A stretch of 33,386 nucleotides of DNA from 73-13 sp035555435. GTDB taxonomy: Bacteria > Actinomycetota > Actinomycetes > Actinomycetales > Microbacteriaceae. This document shows, one piece after another, positions 24,871 to 31,523 of the stretch; positions within the stretch are counted from its first letter, which is position 1; every line of letters begins with the position of its first letter. The notes under the pieces were generated by a model. That model saw only the letters and a list, made by a program, of their open reading frames with translations. It had not been told where the DNA came from and did no database searches. The position numbers and the translations under genes were made by a program. The DNA is taken from positions 1-33,386 of the forward strand of contig DATMGN010000003.1 in assembly GCA_035555435.1 (NCBI GenBank), read 5' to 3'.

Positions 24871-25649
24871 TGCAGAACGCGATCCCCCCGACTCCCGAGG
24901 ACGACGACGAGACGGTGCTCGTCGGCCGGGGCGACGACGAGACGGTCATCGTGTCGCGTGAGGAGACCGTGATCGTGCCCCGCGAGGAGACCGTGATCGT
25001 GCCGCGCGAGGAGACCGTCATCGTCATCCGGGGCGCGGCGGTGCCGGACGACGAGGACACGATCTCGATCTCGACCGATCGGGGCTCGCAGAGTTCGGCG
25101 CGGTCGCCCGCGCCGACATCGGATGCGGTCCCGGAGCGATCGGATGCGGCTCCGGTGTCACCGGAGGCCCAGGTCGATGACGACGACACCGTCATCGTGG
25201 GGGAGGAGCCGGTCGTCCCCGCCGTCGGGATCTCGGCCGCCGACGACGAGGTCACGGTGCGGGTGGAGCGCAGCGACTCGCAGCTGCCGACCGTCCGGGT
25301 CACGCGCACGGGCTCGAGCCAGGTCCGGCCGGCGATGGTGCCGCAGCGCGGCCGCCGCCGCGGCGAGCTGCGCCCCGCGCCGGTGCCGTCGGGCTTCGGC
25401 GGCGTGCCGCTCGTCGCCTCAGGTGCGGGCGCGGTCTCGTCCTACCGCGCGCGCACACTCGTGCCCTCGTCGGCCGCGGTCTCGGCGACGAGCACGACCG
25501 CGCCGGCGGATCGCGTTCTGACCGGGAGCGCCTCGGTGCGCGCCCGCTCGCGCCGCACCGCCGCGTGGACGCTGACCGCGGCCGCCGCCTCGGCGCTCGT
25601 CATCGCGGGCGGCGTGCTCTGGGCTGTCAAGGACCTCGTCGGCTTCTGA
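24870..25649 (+). CDS. Tail-anchored protein with acidic-Thr-Val motif array
   Basis: I do not recognise a family. 259 residues. The N-terminal 65 residues are mostly repeats of [D/E]-[E/D]-T-V-[I/L]-V, with Thr at 15, 25, 33, 41 and 49. A related EDTISI (Thr64), DDTVIV (Thr107) and EVTVRV (Thr129) follow. A Pro/Ser/Ala linker and a basic patch (RGRRRGEL, RARSRRTA) come next, then one membrane helix (about 232-252) close to the C-terminus, so the repeats face the cytoplasm. The motif resembles phosphothreonine ligands of FHA domains, with an aliphatic residue at +3. In an operon with kinase, FHA and PP2C genes it is a natural phospho-scaffold, but that is inference. It closes the operon. Confidence 0.8.
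   Translation: MQNAIPPTPEDDDETVLVGRGDDETVIVSREETVIVPREETVIVPREETVIVIRGAAVPDDEDTISISTDRGSQSSARSPAPTSDAVPERSDAAPVSPEAQVDDDDTVIVGEEPVVPAVGISAADDEVTVRVERSDSQLPTVRVTRTGSSQVRPAMVPQRGRRRGELRPAPVPSGFGGVPLVASGAGAVSSYRARTLVPSSAAVSATSTTAPADRVLTGSASVRARSRRTAAWTLTAAAASALVIAGGVLWAVKDLVGF
24960..25031. repeat. 24-bp tandem repeats encoding REETVIVP units
   Basis: Three units at 24960, 24984 and 25008, each starting GAGGAGACCGT; the first two differ at one base. They give eight-residue spacing of the Thr motifs. Confidence 0.85.
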
Positions 25650-25681
25650 CCACCGCCCCGCCGGCTGTCACACGCCGCCGG

Positions 25682-25687
25682 TAGTCT
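25682..25687 (+). promoter_or_regulatory. -10 box TAGTCT of dnaX, leaderless start
   Basis: TAGTCT ends six bases before GTG 25694 with no Shine-Dalgarno. It lies 32 bases after the kinase operon's last stop, so dnaX can be expressed independently. Confidence 0.5.
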
Positions 25688-25693
25688 GAGTCC

Positions 25694-27604
25694 GTGGTCG
25701 CAGCCCTCTACCGTCGGTACCGGCCCGAGGCGTTCCAGGAGCTCATCGGCCAGTCGCAGGTGACCGATCCGCTGCGCACGGCGCTGCGCACCGATCGGGT
25801 CGGTCACGCGTACCTCTTCTCAGGGCCGCGCGGATGTGGCAAGACGACGTCGGCCCGCATCCTCGCCCGCTGCCTCAACTGCGCGGAGGGCCCCACCGAC
25901 ACGCCGTGCGGCACCTGCCCCTCGTGCGTCGAGCTGTCCCGCGGCGGTGGCGGCTCGCTCGACGTCGTCGAGATCGACGCGGCCTCGCACAACGGTGTGG
26001 ATGACGCCCGCGACCTGCGCGAGCGCGCCGTCTTCGCGCCGGCGCGCGACCGGTTCAAGATCTTCATCCTCGACGAGGCGCACATGGTGACGCCGCAGGG
26101 GTTCAACGCGCTGCTGAAGATCGTCGAGGAGCCGCCGGAGCACGTGAAGTTCATCTTCGCGACGACGGAGCCGGAAAAGGTCATCGGCACGATCCGCTCG
26201 CGCACGCACCACTACCCGTTCCGGCTCGTGCCGCCCGCGCAGCTGCTCGAGTACGTCGGGCAGCTCTGCGAGTCGGAGGGCATCACGGTCGAGCCGGGCG
26301 TCCTGCCGCTCGTCGTGCGCGCGGGCGGCGGCTCGGTCCGCGACACGCTCTCGCTCCTCGACCAGCTCATCGCGGGCTCCGAGGGCACGACGATCGCGTA
26401 TGAGCGGGCGGTCGCGCTCCTCGGGTACACGCACGAGGCGCTGCTCGACGCCGTCATCGACGCGCTCGCCGGTCGCGACGCCCCCGCGAGCTTCGCGGCG
26501 GTCGACCGCGTCGTCCAGACGGGCCAGGATCCGCGCCGCTTCGTCGAGGACCTGCTCGAGCGTCTGCGCGATCTGCTCATCGTGGCCGCCTCGCCGTCCG
26601 GAGCCGCGGGTCTGCTCCGCGGCGTCCCGCAGGACCAACTCGACTCGATGGCGAAGCAGGCCGGCGCCTTCGGCACGCCCGCCCTGTCGCGCGCGGCCGA
26701 CACCGTGAACGCCGCGCTGACCGAGATGGTCGGCGCGACCTCGCCGCGACTGCAGCTCGAGCTGCTCGTCGCGCGTCTCCTCGTGGGCCTCGGCGCCGAG
26801 CACGCCGCCGCCATCCCCGCCGCCCCCCTCCCGGACGCGGCCTCGACCGCCGCGCCGCCGACCGCCGCCGAGCCGCCGCTCGCCGCGCCGCCGGCTGCCG
26901 CACCGACCGCCGCGCCCCAGGCTGCCGGTCCCCTCACCGCCGAGCAGCTCCGCCACGCCTGGCCCGAGATCCTCGTCACGCTCGAGCGCACCCGCCGCAC
27001 CGCCTGGATCGTGGCGGAGCGCGCCCAGGTGCGCGGCTTCGACGGCGACGTGCTCGCGCTCGGCTTCCCGAGCCAGGGCGACATCGACGCGTTCAAGCCG
27101 CAGTCGGAGCACCTGCGCGAGGCGATCCAGGCCGTCGTCGGCATCCGCGTGAAGTTCACCGCGAAGGCGGAGAACGCGATGACCGCGGCCATCCCGGCCG
27201 TCACCACCCCCGAGCCCTCGGCTCCCGATTCGGCTCCCGTGGTCGAGGCGGCCGCCGCGGAGCGCGAGACCGACACCCGCGCCCGCGAGGTCGCGGAGGC
27301 CACCCCGCCCGCGGAGCGAGCCACGACCCCGCCCGCGGAGCGAGCGCCCACCCCGCCCGCGGAGCGAGCCACGACCCCGCCCGCGGAGCGAGCCACCACC
27401 CCGCCCGTTGCCGACGAGCCCCCGCCGGATCCCGCCGGATGGGACGTGGCCCCGATCCCCGCCGACGATGCGGCGGCCCCGCCCGCCCCCATCGGCTCGA
27501 GCCACCGACCCGAGTACGGCGAGGCGGTCGTGCGCGGCCTGCTCGGCGCGAAGTTCATCGGCGAGCACCCGCTCGACCCGCCGAGCCCGTCCGGGATGGT
27601 CTGA
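25694..27604 (+). CDS. dnaX: DNA polymerase III subunit gamma/tau
   Basis: Clamp-loader motor of the replicative polymerase. 636 residues. Seen: the start VAALYRRYRPEAFQELIGQ, Walker A GPRGCGKT (44-51), zinc cysteines 63, 72, 75 and 78, Walker B ILDEAHMV (about 128), and the TTEPEKVIGTIRSR sensor/arginine-finger region. A long Ala/Pro linker (about 375-415), a tau-like domain (about 416-495) and a final low-complexity tail follow. The tail contains four 24-bp repeats encoding TPPAERAT. The start is GTG with a close -10 box, consistent with a leaderless message. recR follows after one base, with no ybaB gene between them. Confidence 0.97.
   Translation: MVAALYRRYRPEAFQELIGQSQVTDPLRTALRTDRVGHAYLFSGPRGCGKTTSARILARCLNCAEGPTDTPCGTCPSCVELSRGGGGSLDVVEIDAASHNGVDDARDLRERAVFAPARDRFKIFILDEAHMVTPQGFNALLKIVEEPPEHVKFIFATTEPEKVIGTIRSRTHHYPFRLVPPAQLLEYVGQLCESEGITVEPGVLPLVVRAGGGSVRDTLSLLDQLIAGSEGTTIAYERAVALLGYTHEALLDAVIDALAGRDAPASFAAVDRVVQTGQDPRRFVEDLLERLRDLLIVAASPSGAAGLLRGVPQDQLDSMAKQAGAFGTPALSRAADTVNAALTEMVGATSPRLQLELLVARLLVGLGAEHAAAIPAAPLPDAASTAAPPTAAEPPLAAPPAAAPTAAPQAAGPLTAEQLRHAWPEILVTLERTRRTAWIVAERAQVRGFDGDVLALGFPSQGDIDAFKPQSEHLREAIQAVVGIRVKFTAKAENAMTAAIPAVTTPEPSAPDSAPVVEAAAAERETDTRAREVAEATPPAERATTPPAERAPTPPAERATTPPAERATTPPVADEPPPDPAGWDVAPIPADDAAAPPAPIGSSHRPEYGEAVVRGLLGAKFIGEHPLDPPSPSGMV
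27302..27397. repeat. Four 24-bp tandem repeats in the dnaX tail
   Basis: Units start at 27302, 27326, 27350 and 27374 with ACCCCGCCCGCGGAGCGAGC in each. They encode TPPAERAT/TPPAERAP, and a partial fifth unit follows. The frame is kept, so only linker length varies. Confidence 0.85.
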
Positions 27605-27605
27605 C

Positions 27606-28202
27606 GTGTACGACGGCATCGTCCAGGACCTCATCGACGAGCTCGGCCGCCTGCCCGGCGTCGGGCCCAAGTCGGCGCAGCGCATCGCGTTCCACATCCT
27701 GCAGACGCAATCCTTCGATGTGAGTCGGCTCGCCCAGCTGCTGACGGACGTGCGCGAGCGCGTGCGCTTCTGCGAGGTCTGCGGCAACGTGGGCGAGGAG
27801 GAGCGCTGCGGCATCTGCCGCGATCCGCGCCGTGATCAGGGGCTCATCTGCGTCGTCGAGGAGCCGAAGGACGTCGCCGCGATCGAGCGCACCCGCGAGT
27901 TCCGGGGGCTCTACCACGTGCTCGGCGGCGCCATCAATCCGATCAACGGCATCGGCCCCGACAGCCTGCGCATCACGCAGCTCGTCTCGCGTCTCGGCGA
28001 CGGCACGGTCCGCGAGGTCATCATCGCGACGAACCCGAACGTCGAGGGCGAGGCGACCGCCGTCTACCTGTCGCGCCTGCTGCAGTTCCCCGACCTCGCC
28101 GTGTCACGGCTGGCCTCGGGCCTGCCGGTCGGCGGCGACCTCGAGTACGCCGACGAGGTGACGCTCGGGCGCGCGTTCGAGGGCCGGCGCCTGGTTGGTT
28201 AA
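27606..28202 (+). CDS. recR: Recombination mediator protein RecR
   Basis: Acts with RecO/RecF in loading RecA at gaps. 198 residues, the usual length. Seen: a helix-hairpin-helix LGRLPGVGPKSAQRIAFHIL region, zinc cysteines 56, 59, 68 and 71, and a Toprim domain starting at LICVVEEPKDVAAIE, with TNPNVEGEATAVYL. GTG 27606 follows the dnaX stop after one base, so coupled translation is likely. Its TAA overlaps the stop of the opposite-strand epimerase gene (shared TTAA). Confidence 0.97.
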   Translation: MYDGIVQDLIDELGRLPGVGPKSAQRIAFHILQTQSFDVSRLAQLLTDVRERVRFCEVCGNVGEEERCGICRDPRRDQGLICVVEEPKDVAAIERTREFRGLYHVLGGAINPINGIGPDSLRITQLVSRLGDGTVREVIIATNPNVEGEATAVYLSRLLQFPDLAVSRLASGLPVGGDLEYADEVTLGRAFEGRRLVG

Positions 28203-29191
28203 GAGCTCGAGCCTGGGCCCGAGCCCGAGCCCGAGCGTTCTGACGCGATGCTCCTGACCGCGTCGTCGATGTCGGTGTAGCGGAACTCGTACCCGGCGTC
28301 GATGAGCCGCTGCGGGATCACCCAGCGGCTCTTGATGACGAGCTCCGCCTCGGTGCGCAGCGCGACGCCGCCGAGCTCGAGCATCCAGCGGTAGGTGGGC
28401 AGGCCGATGCGCGCGCCGACGGCGCGGCGCACCGCGCGCATGAGACCGCGGTCGTCGGTCGCCTCGGGGGTCGCGAGGTTGATGGGGCCGTCGATCTCGG
28501 GGTGCGCGCGCAGGAACCGCACGACGTCGACGTAGTCGTCGAGGTGGATCCAGCTGAACTTCTGGCGTCCGCCGCGGCTCCGGCGCGGGAGGTGGGTGCC
28601 GGCAGCGCGCCGCCACGGCCAGGCTGGCCACCAGCCGTCGTGGTGCGGGCCGCCGAGCCCGAGCTTCGCGAGCCGCAGCAGCACCGGTAGGGCACCGCCG
28701 CGTCCGAGCACGATCGTGGTGCGTAGCGCGATGCGGCGCGTGCGCGGGGTCGCCGCGTCGGCGAGCGCCTGCTCCCACGCGACGGCGACGCGTTCGCTGA
28801 AGGTCTGCGGGTCGATCTCACCGTCGGCCTCGGTCTGCGGCGCGGTCTCGGCGTGCCGGTAGATGGTCGCGGTCGACGCGTTGATCCAGAGCGTCGGCGG
28901 TGCGGCGGCCGCCGCGATCGCCGCGCCGATCGCCTCGGTGGTGTGCACCCGCGACGACAGGATCGCTTCCCGGTTGCGCTTCGTGTACCGGCAGTTGACG
29001 CTGCGGCCCGCGAGGTTGACGACGAGCTCGGCGCCGTCGACCGCGTCGGCGAGCCCCGCCGGGTCGGTCCACCGCACGTCCGCGTCGTCGCCGCGCCCGA
29101 CGGTCACCACCTGGTCCCCGTCGGCCCGCAGCGCGTCGACGAGCGCCGCCCCCATGAATCCGGAGGCACCCGCGACGATGACCTTCGCCAT
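28199..29191 (-). CDS. TIGR01777-type SDR epimerase family protein
   Basis: 330 residues, predicted NAD(P)-binding extended SDR (YfcH/DUF1731-like group); substrate unknown. Seen: MAKVIVAGASGFMG with the GxxGxxG motif, INASTATIY in the middle, FSWIHLDDYVDVV, a C-terminal DUF1731-like part with PQRLIDAGYEF, and a Ser/Gly tail encoded by a CCCGAG simple repeat. Between GLGGP and GRQKFSW, where family members have about four residues, this protein carries about 23 extra (Trp/Arg rich), encoded by a hairpin-rich stretch. Start ATG 29191 is chosen for the Rossmann start. An upstream extension would translate the 8-bp repeats and is rejected. Confidence 0.88.
   Translation of the reverse strand: MAKVIVAGASGFMGAALVDALRADGDQVVTVGRGDDADVRWTDPAGLADAVDGAELVVNLAGRSVNCRYTKRNREAILSSRVHTTEAIGAAIAAAAAPPTLWINASTATIYRHAETAPQTEADGEIDPQTFSERVAVAWEQALADAATPRTRRIALRTTIVLGRGGALPVLLRLAKLGLGGPHHDGWWPAWPWRRAAGTHLPRRSRGGRQKFSWIHLDDYVDVVRFLRAHPEIDGPINLATPEATDDRGLMRAVRRAVGARIGLPTYRWMLELGGVALRTEAELVIKSRWVIPQRLIDAGYEFRYTDIDDAVRSIASERSGSGSGPGSSS
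28578..28646. repeat. Hairpin-rich in-frame insertion in the epimerase gene
   Basis: About 69 bases with GGCTGG-CCA-CCAGCC (28622-28636) nested in CCACG/CGTGG (28613-28617, 28639-28643). They encode about 23 residues not expected at this point of the family. Confidence 0.5.
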
Positions 29192-29212
29192 ACCGGCAGC
29201 GTACGCGGCGCG

Positions 29213-29300
29213 TCCGACGTGCCGACGTGCCGACGTGCCGACGTGCCGACCTGCCGTAGTGCCGACGCGCCGTCGTGCCGACGCGCGGTCGTGCCGACGC
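29213..29300. repeat. Eleven 8-bp tandem repeats, GCCGACGT type
   Basis: Eleven consecutive octamers. The first five are nearly identical (GCCGACGT) and the later ones alternate GCCGACGC with GCCGTCGT-like units. They fill the intergenic space between the divergent epimerase and AraC genes (29192-29361). Confidence 0.9.
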
Positions 29301-29349
29301 CCCGCGGCATCGAGGTCCCCGAACACTGGCCACCCCGGCGCAGATCGAT

Positions 29350-29355
29350 GACAAT
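29350..29355 (+). promoter_or_regulatory. -10-like GACAAT, leaderless AraC start
   Basis: GACAAT ends six bases before ATG 29362, and there is no Shine-Dalgarno sequence. This is a weaker box than the others in the window. Confidence 0.4.
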
Positions 29356-29361
29356 CGAGCC

Positions 29362-30285
29362 ATGCTGCACGTGGTGTCTCAGCGCGCCGACGAGTGGGAG
29401 GCCGCGTCGGCGCGCGCCGTCGTGCCGTTGCGCGCCGACGCCATGCCCGCCGACTTCCGGGGCTCGTTGCTGCGCCAGGACTTCGCCGACGGGGTGTGGG
29501 CGGTGCGGACGCATTCGAGCCCGCATACGCTGGCGCGCACCGCGTCGCTGATTGACTCCTCGGCGAGCGACGGCGTGCTGCTGGAGATCGACGTCAGCGG
29601 GACGACCCGCGTCCGGCAGTCGGGGCGCGAGGTCGTGGTGGGGCCCGGGCAGGCGGTGTTCTATGACACGCGCGTGCCGTACTCGCTGTCATTCCCGGGG
29701 GACAACGTCTCGTACCTGCTGCACGTGCCGATCGAGCTGCTGGAGGTCGCGCCGGGCCGGGTGGGGGAGTTGACGGCGCGCGGCATCGGAGAACGCGATG
29801 CGGGGGTCCGCCTGCTCGACGGGTACCTGCGACTCGTGTTCGGCCTCGAGGCGCCGGCGCCCGAGCTGGTCGAGCCGATCACTCGGACGCTGACGGAACT
29901 CGCCGGCGTGATCGCCCGCTCGGCGACGGATGCGTCGCCGCCCCGCGCTGCGGGGTCGCTCGTCGTCGCGCTGCAGGCGACCGCCCGGCGGCACCTCGCG
30001 AACCCGGAACTGTCGCCCGAGTCCCTCGCCCGGCATCACCACGTCTCGGTGCGCGGTGTCTATGCGGCGTTCGCCGGTGTGGGCCTGGCCCCGGCCGCCT
30101 GGATCCGGGCGCAGCGGGTGGAGCGGGCGCGGGGTCTGCTCCGGAGAACCTCGATGCGGGTCGACGACGTCGCGCTCGCGGTCGGCTTCCGGGAGACGAG
30201 CACGTTCACGCGTGCCTTCCGGCGGGACGCCGGGATGTCGCCGGGCGAGTTCCGGCTCCGCGCAGCGGGTGAGTCCCGCGGCTGA
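29362..30285 (+). CDS. AraC-family transcriptional regulator
   Basis: 307 residues. An N-terminal ligand/dimer domain of the AraC-binding-like type (about 1-175, with VVVGPGQAVFYDTRVPYSLSFPG) is followed by a C-terminal double helix-turn-helix (about 205-300). There VDDVALAVGFRETSTFTRAFRRDAGMSPGEFR is the classical second HTH and signature, given here only as a location guide. It is followed on the same strand by a nitrilase gene after 130 bases. AraC-type activators control nitrilases in Rhodococcus (NitR), so it probably activates the nitrilase in response to a nitrile or amide; this is inference. The start is apparently leaderless. Confidence 0.92.
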   Translation: MLHVVSQRADEWEAASARAVVPLRADAMPADFRGSLLRQDFADGVWAVRTHSSPHTLARTASLIDSSASDGVLLEIDVSGTTRVRQSGREVVVGPGQAVFYDTRVPYSLSFPGDNVSYLLHVPIELLEVAPGRVGELTARGIGERDAGVRLLDGYLRLVFGLEAPAPELVEPITRTLTELAGVIARSATDASPPRAAGSLVVALQATARRHLANPELSPESLARHHHVSVRGVYAAFAGVGLAPAAWIRAQRVERARGLLRRTSMRVDDVALAVGFRETSTFTRAFRRDAGMSPGEFRLRAAGESRG

Positions 30286-30357
30286 GCCTCCCGCGACTGT
30301 GCACGCAACGCCCCCCGCGCTGCAGAGGATGCCTGGGCGGGTCATGACGCTGCGGCT

Positions 30358-30363
30358 TAGCGT
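30358..30363 (+). promoter_or_regulatory. -10-like TAGCGT upstream of nitrilase
   Basis: TAGCGT lies 52 bases before ATG 30416, leaving a leader of about 45 bases with a proper GAAGGGG ribosome site. The rest of 30286-30415 shows no clear inverted repeat for an activator. Confidence 0.3.
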
Positions 30364-30415
30364 GCGGTGAGGGCGCGCGTCGAGGCGTGTCCGAGCCGTG
30401 ACGAAGGGGTCCGAC

Positions 30416-31426
30416 ATGACGACGAGTCGAGTTGCTGCCGTACAAGCCGAGCCGGTCTGGATGGACCTGGCCGCCACCGTCGACAAGACGATCGAGCTGA
30501 TGCGGGAGGCGTCGGCGCAGGGCGCCCGCCTCCTCGCGTTCCCCGAGCTGTGGCTGCCCGGCTATCCGCTGTTCCTCCTCACCACGAACGCGTTCCAGGA
30601 GTTCCCCTACATCGCGCAGTACCGCGCGGCAGCGCTCTCCGTCGATTCGCCGGAGATGATGCGCCTGCGCCGGGCCGCGGTCGAGTCGGGGATCATCATC
30701 GCGTTCGGCTTCGCGGAGCGCGCGGAGAGCACGCTCTACATGTCTCAGGCCGTGATCGACGCGAGCGGCGAGATCATCCTGCACCGTCGCAAGCTCAAGC
30801 CGACGCATGTCGAGCGCGCCATGTTCGGTCAGGGCGACGGGAGCGACCTGCAGGTCGTCTCGACGTCGGTCGGGCGCATCGGCGCCCTCAACTGCGCGGA
30901 GAACATGCAGCCGCTCAGCAAGTTCGCCCTCATCGCGCAGGACGAGCAGATTCGGATCGCGTCCTGGCCGCCCCTCGACTACTTCGGCGGTGCGCCGCTC
31001 AGCGGGCCGAGCACGGTCGCGCTCAACCAGTCGAACGCGATGGAGGCGACCGTCTACGTCCTCATGTCGACGCAGGTGGTCTCGGAGGCGGGCATCGCGG
31101 CGTACAGCACGGTGCCGGGTGCCGAGGCGCCGGCGTTCTCCGGCGGGGGCTACGCGCGCATCTTCGCGCCCGACACGACGCTCCTGAGCGAGGTGCTCGC
31201 GCCGGACGTGGAGGGCATCGTCTATGCGGACATCGACCTCGGTCTCATCGACGTGCTGAACCACTTCTTCGACCCGGTCGGCCACTACGCGCGGCCCGAC
31301 GTGTTCCAGGTCGCGATCGATCGGCGGCAGAAGCCGGCGTTCCGCGAGATCCTCGACGACGCCGTCCGCGAGTATCCGGCGCTCGAGACCGATGAGGTCG
31401 CGCTGGAAGCGGTGGCGGCCCGCTGA
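30416..31426 (+). CDS. Nitrilase
   Basis: Hydrolyses a nitrile to the acid and ammonia; cytosolic, usually a spiral oligomer. 336 residues, typical for true nitrilases. The catalytic triad is complete: Glu44 in AFPELWLPGYP, Lys128 in HRRKLKPTHVER, and Cys160 in GALNCAENMQPLSK. The neighbouring FGQGDGSDL and the later PPLDYFGG and DVLNHFFDPVGHYARPDVF also fit the branch. ATG 30416 has GAAGGGG about six bases upstream; GTG 30398 is a less likely in-frame alternative. Next to an AraC regulator. Aliphatic versus aromatic preference cannot be read from the sequence with confidence. Confidence 0.95.
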   Translation: MTTSRVAAVQAEPVWMDLAATVDKTIELMREASAQGARLLAFPELWLPGYPLFLLTTNAFQEFPYIAQYRAAALSVDSPEMMRLRRAAVESGIIIAFGFAERAESTLYMSQAVIDASGEIILHRRKLKPTHVERAMFGQGDGSDLQVVSTSVGRIGALNCAENMQPLSKFALIAQDEQIRIASWPPLDYFGGAPLSGPSTVALNQSNAMEATVYVLMSTQVVSEAGIAAYSTVPGAEAPAFSGGGYARIFAPDTTLLSEVLAPDVEGIVYADIDLGLIDVLNHFFDPVGHYARPDVFQVAIDRRQKPAFREILDDAVREYPALETDEVALEAVAAR

Positions 31427-31509
31427 GCGGCGGCCCGCGGGGATCTCGGACGAGTCGCGCACCCGCGCGCCCGACGACGATCGGCCTGGTCGACGTCACC
31501 GGCGGCGGG

Positions 31510-31515
31510 TAGGCT
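31510..31515 (+). promoter_or_regulatory. -10 box TAGGCT, leaderless HAD start
   Basis: TAGGCT ends eight bases before GTG 31524, without a Shine-Dalgarno sequence. Confidence 0.5.
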
Positions 31516-31523
31516 GTCCGACC

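Noticed and set aside
24960..25031. Possible CRISPR array because of regular 24-bp repeats
   Set aside because: The repeats are directly adjacent without spacers and encode an in-frame protein motif. No cas genes are in the window. The same holds for the dnaX repeats at 27302 and the octamers at 29213.
25694..27604. Programmed frameshift in dnaX giving a short gamma form
   Set aside because: I saw no A-rich slippery heptamer and no obvious stimulatory element in the relevant region, and the gene is one continuous frame.
29192..29326. N-terminal extension of the epimerase to ATG 29326
   Set aside because: It would translate the 8-bp tandem repeats into an Arg/His-rich stretch before the Rossmann start, so ATG 29191 is the natural start.
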